6,677 nucleotides of DNA. Origin: Erysipelotrichaceae bacterium. GTDB taxonomy: Bacteria > Bacillota_I > Bacilli_A > Erysipelotrichales > Erysipelotrichaceae. This document shows, one piece after another, positions 1 to 5,313 of the stretch. The position numbers and the translations under genes were made by a program. The notes below the pieces were generated by a model. It was given only the letters and a program-made list of their open reading frames with translations, was not told the origin of the DNA and ran no database searches. The DNA lies in NCBI GenBank assembly GCA_003446295.1, contig DMBB01000084.1, positions 1 to 6,677 on the forward strand. Direction: 5' to 3'. The first letter of the stretch is position 1. Each line of letters opens with the position of its first letter.

Positions 1-2
1 TG

Positions 3-3000
3 GATGTCGCAGACCTGCAGATCCCGGAAGAAGACAGCGATTATGTGTTTTATTACCTGATCACCCATAATCCGCAGCTGTTCTATGTGACCGGGACAGG
101 AAGCCATACGACAAACTTTACATATGTCGGGACATATACTCTGCAGTATCCCGGATACACACAGTCAGATATCGATTTGTTTGACGAAAGAATCTCCCGG
201 ATCCTCTCCGGTATTGACAGCAGCTGGAATGATGAACAGAAAGCACTGTACCTGCATGATGTACTCGTGACCGAGACAGCAGTTGACACGACAGGGAACA
301 GCCGGAGTATTTATGATGCGCTGGTCATGGGTGAAGCCACGAGCCGCGGTTACGCGCTTGCATATAAATATCTGCTGAACCAGGCCGGGATTGAATGTGA
401 CATTATCGGAAGTCCTGAACTCAGCCATGCCTGGAATGCCGTGGTGATCAGTGGGAAGACATATTATGTTGATACAGTAAAGGATGATCAGGACGAGAAC
501 TATGTCATGTACTGCGGTCACGCCAATTTCCTGAGAAGCAGAGAAGGAATGCGTGAAGAAGGCCACAGTACAACAGACTGGCTCAATACGAAAGACGAGA
601 ATGTATACAGTACGCTGGCACTCGAAGAATACCCGGTGAACTGGTGGAAAGACAGCACGACAAAGATCCCATCTGCCGGGAAGCTTTACGCGTATACGAA
701 GAAAGATCCTGCATCAGGAATCTGGGTCCATGACTACAGTGACGGGACAGACCGTGTTCTGACATCGGAACTGAACGGCACATGGGATAAACTGGATGGA
801 GAAGGTGCCTGGACAGACAATTTCACATCACTCGATTCTTATCATGACCAGTTCCTTGCCTCCCGGCAGGACAGTGTATACCTCATTAAAACTGACGGAA
901 CAGTCAGGAAGGTCTATGCGTTGGAAGACAGTGAAATGAACAGAGGCCGAATCTATGGCATCAAAACGACCGATGACCAGGTGAGGTACTGGGTTTACAG
1001 CGGACCGGGAAGTGACAACTACCAGTACACTGACTGTTTTGATATTCCTGATGAGCAAGAGGTCGTCCATGTGACATCGCTGGTGTTCAATGTCTCAGAA
1101 CCGACAGTCTGCATACCGGGAACCCAGGTGAACTTCACGGTCACAGTCCTGCCGGAAGAGGCGGATGATCGCAGTGTGACCTGGGAAAGTGACCATCCGG
1201 AGACCGCTGCTATCGATGATGAAGGAAAGATGACTGCGGTGGCGCCTGGAACAGCTGTGATTACTGCAAGGTCTGTTTCTGATCCGGATGTCTTTGCTGA
1301 GCATCAGGTTATCATAAAACCGGAAGTTTCTTCCGTAACGATTTCCGAGAAAGATGTGGTGATGGAAAAAGGTGAAACATACCAGCTTACAGCAGAAGTT
1401 CTGCCGGCAGATGCCATCAGTACGAAGGTGACATGGTCATCTGATAATGAATTCGTTGCGTCAGTTGACGAAAACGGACTGGTAACGGCACTGAAAGGAG
1501 GAACGGCGATTATTGTTGCCCTGACGGAAAGCGGGCAGCTTGCGGATGCCTGCACGGTGACTGTCATTGCCCATCCGGAAAGCATACAGATCATTGAATT
1601 TGATCCGGCAACCATGGAGGAAACAGTCCTTTCTGATATTGCGCTTGAGGAAGGGACAGAAAAACAGCTGGTCGCGAAAGTGATGCCCCTGGATACCTCT
1701 GATAAGAGAGTGACATGGTCTTCGGACCATCCGGAAACTGCGGAAGTGGACCGGGACGGTCTTGTCAGGGCAGTCTCCATCGGTACGGCTGTCATCACCG
1801 CAAAAACAAATGACGGCGGGCTGAGTGCTTCCGTGACAGTGACTGTTACTGAGATCCCGGTCAGGGGGATCCGGATCCTGAACGAAGTGAAATACCTGCC
1901 GATTGGAAAAGAAATACAGATCATATATGCCATTGAACCGAAGAACGCAACTCATCAGGAAGTGACATTTGAAAGCAGTAATCCTGAAATCGCCCCGGTC
2001 AGTGAAACCGGTGTCGTGACAGGTGTTTCTGAAGGGATAGCGGTGATTACCGTACGGGCAGGGGAGTTCAGTGATGATTTCACAGTCGAAGTCACGAAGG
2101 ACGGCATTTACACCAATGAGGTCCCGAAGACATTTGAATACACCGGCTCTGCCATCAAACCGGCAGTGCAGGTATATGACTCCGGGCAGCTGCTGAAGGC
2201 AGGGACGGATTATACCCTCACATATAAGAACAACATCAAAGCAGGAACGGCGACGATCACCCTGAAGATGAAGGGCAACTACACCGGAAGTGAGACGATC
2301 ACGTTTGAAATCCTGCCGTTATCCCTGCAGGATGAAAGGGTCAGGACGGAAGAGCTGACCCTGCAGACGACGGGAAAGATGCTGAATCCCGCACCAGTGG
2401 TGTATTTCGGTACGAAGAAGCTTGTCAAAGGAACCGACTATACGATCGCTGCGTACACGCTGGACGGTGAGGACTGGGACAGGAAGAGTCCCGGTGAAGT
2501 GACACTTACCATTCAGGGAAAGGGTAATTATTCCGGTGAGATCACTGTCAAAGCATCTGTCGTGCCAAAGGGGAATACCCTGATCCCGGTAAACAAACTC
2601 ACTGTTTCTGCGAAGAGCGTGAAATACCAGGATCTTGACGGGGATAACTTCGAAGCAGAAATCATCCCGAACCTGACCGTGAAAAACGGGAAGCAGAAGC
2701 TGGTGTATCCGGATGACTTTATCGTTGCTGAAATACCTTCGGCTTACCGAAATACCGGGACACTGAGATTTGTGATTGAAGGCACCGGGAAATACACCGG
2801 CAGAAGGACTGTGAGTATGAAGGTGACCGGTATCTCCCTGACTGACAAAAAGATGAAGAATGCAAATATCGGGACATATATGTATAACGGGAAACCGCAG
2901 ACACTGCAGGATGGATTCGGACTGACATATAACGGTATTGATCTGGAACCGGAAGACTTCGTGATCCTGGAGGACACATATACAAACAATGTGAATGCAG

Positions 3001-3980
3001 GGACTGCTTCTGTCCAGGTCGAAGGAAGAAGAGGATTCACCGGCAAACGTACCGTGAAGTTCACCATTCTGCCAAACAGTGAAGTAATTACACTGGATGA
3101 TATTACATATGAAGAAGAAGTACCGTATGCAAAAGGCGGGGCGAAAGCACAGATCCGGGTGTATGACGAAGAACTCGGGCTGCTTGCCGAAGGGAGGGAC
3201 TATACAGTCACCTATACCGGCATTACCAGGATCGGAACAGGGTCCGCCACAGTGAAGTTTAAAGGCAACTACAAAGGGACGGATTCACAGGTTGTGTATT
3301 ATGACATTCTGCTGAAAGATATCTCTGAAACGGAAGTTACGGTGAAAGATGTTGTGTACAGCAGTACTGCCGGTAAGTATAAGAGTACGCCTTCCCTGAA
3401 GGATACAGACAAAAAAGCCCTGAAGGCGGGGACGGATTATCTGAAGTCATATGTATATGAGCTGGACAATGAGGACGGTACATATACACTGCTTGGCGCA
3501 AAAGACAATGTGCCTGCTGGTTCAAAGATCAGGGTCACCGTCACCGGGAGGAATAATTACACCGGCACAGCGTATGGGTACTACCGGGTGATTTCCAAAG
3601 AGGCGGACATCAGTAAAGCGGTGTTCACAGTCACTTCTCGGCAATATACAGGGGAAGCAGTTACGCTGGACGGGAATTCATTCACAAAAGCACTGATCAA
3701 CAAGACAACAGATCTTGTTTATGGTGTGGATTATGAGATTGTAAGCTACGCAAACAACATCAAAAAAGGAACAGCTTCCGCCACGCTCCACGGTATCAAC
3801 AATTACGGCGGATATAAGACGGTGAAATTCAAGATCACGGAGAAGCCGCTGAGTGAGCACTGGCTGGACAGATACAGTCCGCTGACACTTTCCGGGATCA
3901 ACAACATTTATGAAGCGTCAAACGTAACAGTGGAATTCCTGAAAGCGAGGCTGGGAAAAGAGGACTTTTATTTCCAGTAA
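3..3980 (+). CDS. Large secreted surface protein (5'-partial): degenerate transglutaminase-like domain, Big2 domains and C-terminal surface repeats
   Basis: The frame is open to the left edge, so the true start and any signal peptide lie outside; GTG at 45 is just an internal Val codon. 1325 residues are visible (numbered from the codon at 3). Residues ~14-185 resemble the bacterial transglutaminase-like fold: an alpha-helical lead-in, then SRGYALAYKYLL (110s), SHAWNAV (H142) and TYYVDT (D157). The family's nucleophilic Cys, two residues before GYA, is Ser114 (AGC, 342-344), so enzymatic activity is doubtful. Residues ~220-356 are a Trp/Tyr-rich linker of short beta motifs (YAYTKKD, VYLIKTDGTVRKVY, IYGIKT). 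Residues 357-699 are four Big2 Ig-like domains and 700-1283 seven repeat modules; the last ~42 residues open a further domain that stops at TAA 3978. No LPXTG motif, choline-binding or SLH domain is visible. The likely role, inferred from architecture, is an extracellular adhesin or scaffold protein. The specific function is not recognised. Confidence 0.85.
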   Translation, partial: DVADLQIPEEDSDYVFYYLITHNPQLFYVTGTGSHTTNFTYVGTYTLQYPGYTQSDIDLFDERISRILSGIDSSWNDEQKALYLHDVLVTETAVDTTGNSRSIYDALVMGEATSRGYALAYKYLLNQAGIECDIIGSPELSHAWNAVVISGKTYYVDTVKDDQDENYVMYCGHANFLRSREGMREEGHSTTDWLNTKDENVYSTLALEEYPVNWWKDSTTKIPSAGKLYAYTKKDPASGIWVHDYSDGTDRVLTSELNGTWDKLDGEGAWTDNFTSLDSYHDQFLASRQDSVYLIKTDGTVRKVYALEDSEMNRGRIYGIKTTDDQVRYWVYSGPGSDNYQYTDCFDIPDEQEVVHVTSLVFNVSEPTVCIPGTQVNFTVTVLPEEADDRSVTWESDHPETAAIDDEGKMTAVAPGTAVITARSVSDPDVFAEHQVIIKPEVSSVTISEKDVVMEKGETYQLTAEVLPADAISTKVTWSSDNEFVASVDENGLVTALKGGTAIIVALTESGQLADACTVTVIAHPESIQIIEFDPATMEETVLSDIALEEGTEKQLVAKVMPLDTSDKRVTWSSDHPETAEVDRDGLVRAVSIGTAVITAKTNDGGLSASVTVTVTEIPVRGIRILNEVKYLPIGKEIQIIYAIEPKNATHQEVTFESSNPEIAPVSETGVVTGVSEGIAVITVRAGEFSDDFTVEVTKDGIYTNEVPKTFEYTGSAIKPAVQVYDSGQLLKAGTDYTLTYKNNIKAGTATITLKMKGNYTGSETITFEILPLSLQDERVRTEELTLQTTGKMLNPAPVVYFGTKKLVKGTDYTIAAYTLDGEDWDRKSPGEVTLTIQGKGNYSGEITVKASVVPKGNTLIPVNKLTVSAKSVKYQDLDGDNFEAEIIPNLTVKNGKQKLVYPDDFIVAEIPSAYRNTGTLRFVIEGTGKYTGRRTVSMKVTGISLTDKKMKNANIGTYMYNGKPQTLQDGFGLTYNGIDLEPEDFVILEDTYTNNVNAGTASVQVEGRRGFTGKRTVKFTILPNSEVITLDDITYEEEVPYAKGGAKAQIRVYDEELGLLAEGRDYTVTYTGITRIGTGSATVKFKGNYKGTDSQVVYYDILLKDISETEVTVKDVVYSSTAGKYKSTPSLKDTDKKALKAGTDYLKSYVYELDNEDGTYTLLGAKDNVPAGSKIRVTVTGRNNYTGTAYGYYRVISKEADISKAVFTVTSRQYTGEAVTLDGNSFTKALINKTTDLVYGVDYEIVSYANNIKKGTASATLHGINNYGGYKTVKFKITEKPLSEHWLDRYSPLTLSGINNIYEASNVTVEFLKARLGKEDFYFQ
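1071..2099 (+). repeat. Four tandem Big2 (bacterial Ig-like group 2) domain repeats
   Basis: The four units lie at about 1071-1322, 1323-1571, 1572-1850 and 1851-2099, giving 84, 83, 93 and 83 residues. Each carries the Big2 pattern: a first strand, 'G....l.a.v.P..a....vtW.Sd....a.vd..G.v.av..GtAvIta', then a closing TVTV-type strand. Units 1 and 3 are the closest pair, sharing VTW-SDHPETA and GTAVITA. Unit 3 carries a ten-residue insertion near its start (FDPATMEETV). Unit 4 is the most diverged: TFESSNPEIAP replaces the Trp-containing strand. Big2 domains are extracellular beta-sandwiches found in adhesins and cell-wall proteins, where they act as stalks or ligand-binding modules. Here they separate the N-terminal transglutaminase-like domain from the C-terminal repeat array. 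Confidence 0.85.
2100..3851 (+). repeat. Seven divergent copies of a ~73-93 residue Firmicutes surface module
   Basis: Approximate units: 2100-2318, 2319-2576, 2577-2837, 2838-3080, 3081-3326, 3327-3605 and 3606-3851. The first is the clearest, with EYTGSAIKPAVQVYD, then LKAGTDYTLTYKNNIKAGTA, then KGNYTGSETITFEI. Later units keep fragments of the same order: KGTDYTI...GKGNYSG; DFIV...GTGKYTG; DFVI..TYTNNVNAGTASV..RGFTGKRTVKFTI; GRDYTVTYT..GTGSATVKFKGNYKG; AGTDYL...TGRNNYTG; GVDYEIVSYANNIKKGTAS...NNYGGYKTVKFKI. This kind of module is common behind Big2 domains in large secreted proteins of Clostridia and Erysipelotrichia. The copies are diverged at DNA level, so this is an old protein-domain expansion and not a recent tandem DNA repeat. 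Unit borders are set by eye and could shift by several residues. Confidence 0.75.
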
Positions 3981-4271
3981 ATGGACGGCGGCGGTGAAGA
4001 GATCAAAGATGCGGATATCATCATCGTCAAACTGGAAAGCCAGGTCAAAATCACGGATGATGTATATGGTGACAGCACGCTTGGCTGGCTGCTGTCCCCG
4101 GAAGAAAACGGCTGGGGGGATTATCCCTGCAGTGTCACGCTGACATCGGGATATTTCTCCGATTGGCCGAAGACGCTCTTCGGTGAAGATACAGTCGGTA
4201 TGTACAGACTGACGCTGAAAGATACAGTTTCGGGAGAAGAAACGGCATATTATATCAGGGTCGGTGAGTGA
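3981..4271 (+). CDS. In-frame continuation of the large surface protein after a TAA; possible separate small ORF
   Basis: This 96-codon frame begins with ATG directly abutting the TAA of the large surface-protein gene and is in the same reading frame, so the two would form one protein but for that stop. The product is acidic and beta-rich. It begins with a Gly-rich turn (MDGGGEE) and has strands such as DIIIVKLES, a GWLLSPEENGWGDYPC segment, and a terminal MYRLTLKDTVSGEE that reads like the closing strands of an extracellular domain. It has no signal peptide or membrane segment, which fits poorly with an independent surface protein and argues for a detached C-terminal half. The only purine-rich stretch upstream (AAAGAGGA, ending 3964) is 16 nt from the ATG, too far for efficient initiation. 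Stop-to-start re-initiation is possible. The alternative is that the family really ends at 3980 and this is a co-transcribed hypothetical gene. No known domain is recognised. Confidence 0.5.
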   Translation: MDGGGEEIKDADIIIVKLESQVKITDDVYGDSTLGWLLSPEENGWGDYPCSVTLTSGYFSDWPKTLFGEDTVGMYRLTLKDTVSGEETAYYIRVGE

Positions 4272-4279
4272 ATAAAAAA

Positions 4280-4308
4280 TTGGCGAGGTACGGGCAGGAT
4301 GATATAAT
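4280..4308 (+). promoter_or_regulatory. Sigma-A-type promoter with perfect extended -10
   Basis: TTGGCG (4280-4285; 4 of 6 to TTGACA), a 17-bp spacer, then TATAAT (4303-4308; 6 of 6), preceded by TG at 4300-4301 as in extended -10 promoters. An A-rich tract just upstream (4275-4279) resembles an UP element. It begins nine bases after the stop at 4271. The predicted start of transcription is about A4315. This is a match to consensus only; no expression evidence is available. Confidence 0.6.
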
Positions 4309-4314
4309 CCCGCC

Positions 4315-4377
4315 AAAGCAGACACACGAAATACAGACGCTATGAATTTGTCCGGGGCGAAAGCCCCGGAATTTTTT
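4315..4377 (+). ncRNA. Candidate ~63-nt small RNA between promoter and terminator
   Basis: A consensus-like promoter at 4280-4308 points to transcription from about 4315, and a perfect intrinsic terminator ends at about 4377, so a short RNA is predicted. The first ~35 nt (GCCAAAGCAGACACACG and onward) are A/C-rich and look unstructured; the rest is the terminator hairpin. That layout, a single-stranded 5' seed plus a terminator stem, is typical of trans-acting small RNAs. No known RNA family is recognised. Alternatives are that the terminator only serves the surface-protein gene and the promoter match is chance, or that the region is an attenuated leader of the downstream transporter. Confidence 0.3.
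4351..4377 (+). terminator. Rho-independent terminator
   Basis: TCCGGGGC (4351-4358), loop GAAA (4359-4362), GCCCCGGA (4363-4370), then A and six T (4372-4377). The 8-bp stem is perfect and GC-rich, the loop is a stable GNRA tetraloop, and the T-run follows directly, so this is a strong + strand terminator. It closes the surface-protein transcription unit 80 bases after the stop at 4271, and would also end any transcript from the promoter at 4280-4308. There is no matching T-run for the opposite strand. Confidence 0.9.
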
Positions 4378-4432
4378 GAAGCTTTCGTTTTCCCCAACTT
4401 GTTTTGGATAGTCCTTTTTCGTGATCATCAGG

Positions 4433-4461
4433 CTGGCATTAGCTGAATCTTGTACTATAGT
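4433..4461 (+). promoter_or_regulatory. Probable promoter of the ZIP transporter gene
   Basis: CTGGCA (4433-4438; 4 of 6 to TTGACA), a 17-bp spacer, then TATAGT (4456-4461; 5 of 6 to TATAAT). The predicted start is about 4468, giving a ~23-nt leader to the ATG at 4491. The -10 end abuts the palindromic operator candidate, as expected for a repressor-controlled gene. Weaker overlapping hexamers (TACTAT, TAGTAT) also exist, so the exact -10 is uncertain. Confidence 0.5.
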
Positions 4462-4479
4462 TAGTATAGACTAACTTAA
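4461..4479 (+). promoter_or_regulatory. DtxR/IdeR/MntR-like metalloregulator operator
   Basis: TTAGTATAGACTAACTTAA matches the classic DtxR/IdeR iron-box consensus TTAGGTTAGCCTAACCTAA at 15 of 19 positions. It contains a perfect inverted repeat, GTTAGT (4460-4465) and ACTAAC (4470-4475), around ATAG. It lies between the -10 element and the ribosome binding site, covering the predicted transcription start, where a metal-loaded repressor would block initiation. Since the regulated gene is a metal transporter, the link is coherent. Which metal (iron or manganese) cannot be read from the box. Confidence 0.6.
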
Positions 4480-4480
4480 T

Positions 4481-4486
4481 AGGAGG
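4481..4486 (+). promoter_or_regulatory. Ribosome binding site of the ZIP transporter
   Basis: A perfect AGGAGG, followed by TTTT and the ATG at 4491. The spacing is slightly short (4 nt, or 3 if the following T is counted in AGGAGGT) but fixes the start codon. It begins two bases after the DtxR-like box, so a repressor bound there would also be next to the translation start. Confidence 0.85.
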
Positions 4487-4490
4487 TTTT

Positions 4491-5270
4491 ATGTCTGAAC
4501 AGTTATTATTGGGTATTCTGATACCTTTTATAGGAACATCTTTGGGAAGCGCATGCGTCTTCCTGATGAAGGATGAAATCAGAATCAGCACGGAACGGAT
4601 CCTTGCGGGATTTGCGGCAGGTGTGATGACAGCCGCATGTATCTGGAGCCTGATCATTCCGTCCATGGAACAATCAAAGCATCTTGGTGATCTGATGTTC
4701 GTACCGGCAACTGTCGGTTTCTGGACAGGGATCCTCTTCCTGCTTCTGATCGACCGGAGCGTGCCGCATCTGCATCTCAACAGCGATATGCCTGAAGGAC
4801 CGCGCTCGAATCTGCCGAAAACAGTGAAGATGCTGCTGGCAGTCACGATCCACAATATCCCGGAGGGTATGGCAGTCGGCGTTGTATATGCCGCAATGCT
4901 CAATGGCGGGGCGATCTCTGCTGCCGCAGCTTTATCGCTGGCATTAGGCATTGCGATCCAGAATTTCCCGGAAGGGGCGATCATATCCATGCCGCTGAAG
5001 GCAGAAGGCATGTCAAAAGGAAAGGCGTTTGTCATGGGAGTGCTCTCAGGTGCAGTGGAACCTGCGGCTGCGCTTCTGACGATTGCAGCAGTCGGCACAG
5101 TCTCGTCATTCCTGCCTTATTTCCTGAGCTTTGCGGCAGGAGCGATGATGTATGTGGTCGTTGAAGAACTGATCCCCGGCATGAGCCAGGGAGAGCACTC
5201 CAATACCGGCACGATCGCATTTGCGGCAGGCTTTACAGTGATGATGATCCTTGATACAGTGCTTGGATGA
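4491..5270 (+). CDS. ZIP family divalent metal transporter, GufA type
   Basis: This 259-residue integral membrane protein has the usual length for bacterial ZIP proteins and is predicted to move divalent metal ions (Zn, Fe or Mn) into the cytoplasm. The N-terminal helix carries GTSLGSA. A His-containing loop (PHLHLN, ~92-97) precedes the hallmark helix with H121-N122-I-P-E125-G, followed by the second hallmark Q157-N158-F-P-E161-G; the Q-N form is typical of the GufA/ZIP11 branch. GAVEP (E190) and the AAGAMMYVVVEELIPG helix complete the family signature. H121, N122, E125, Q157, N158, E161 and E190 correspond to the residues of the binuclear metal site known from the BbZIP structure, so it looks functional. 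The start is fixed by AGGAGG at 4481. It has its own promoter and a DtxR-like operator, suggesting metal-dependent repression. No terminator was found before the exporter gene 43 bases downstream, so readthrough into that gene is possible. Confidence 0.93.
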   Translation: MSEQLLLGILIPFIGTSLGSACVFLMKDEIRISTERILAGFAAGVMTAACIWSLIIPSMEQSKHLGDLMFVPATVGFWTGILFLLLIDRSVPHLHLNSDMPEGPRSNLPKTVKMLLAVTIHNIPEGMAVGVVYAAMLNGGAISAAAALSLALGIAIQNFPEGAIISMPLKAEGMSKGKAFVMGVLSGAVEPAAALLTIAAVGTVSSFLPYFLSFAAGAMMYVVVEELIPGMSQGEHSNTGTIAFAAGFTVMMILDTVLG

Positions 5271-5276
5271 TATGAC

Positions 5277-5305
5277 TTGTGTTAGAGGGTGAATCCTGTT
5301 TTAAT
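5277..5305 (+). promoter_or_regulatory. Possible promoter of the ABC exporter gene
   Basis: TTGTGT (5277-5282; 3 of 6), a 17-bp spacer and TTTAAT (5300-5305; 5 of 6), with TG at 5297-5298 giving an extended -10. Transcription would start at about 5312, within two or three bases of the ATG at 5314, implying a leaderless or near-leaderless message. The match could be chance in an A/T-rich gap. Confidence 0.35.
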
Positions 5306-5313
5306 AATGCTTG

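Noticed and set aside
45..47. GTG at 45 as the true start of the surface-protein gene
   Set aside because: The same frame is open with sensible family-like sequence back to the window edge (DVADLQIPEEDSDY), and there is no ribosome binding site; it is an internal Val codon.
1304..1955. Overlapping minus-strand frames of 209 and 164 codons opposite the Big2 region
   Set aside because: Both are shadows of the Big2 repeats, with Ser/Thr/Val-rich or low-information translations and no domain or initiation signal.
3978..3980. TAA as a recoded or programmed-readthrough codon
   Set aside because: TAA is normally the least leaky stop, there is no known readthrough context or downstream structure evident, and other genes in the window end normally at TGA; a simple nonsense change is more economical.
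4342..4446. Small + strand ORF (MNLSGAKAPEFF...) between the surface protein and the ZIP gene
   Set aside because: It runs straight through a strong intrinsic terminator and has no Shine-Dalgarno sequence, so a full translation product is unlikely.
4315..4490. Metal-sensing riboswitch (manganese or NiCo type) upstream of the ZIP gene
   Set aside because: Only ~36 nt separate the predicted transcript start from the terminator stem, too short for a known metal aptamer, and none of their conserved junction motifs is visible.
4439..5098. 219-codon minus-strand frame opposite the ZIP gene
   Set aside because: It is antisense to a well-supported ZIP protein, has an Ala/Ile/Ser-rich composition with no recognisable domain, and its start lies inside coding sequence without a ribosome binding site.
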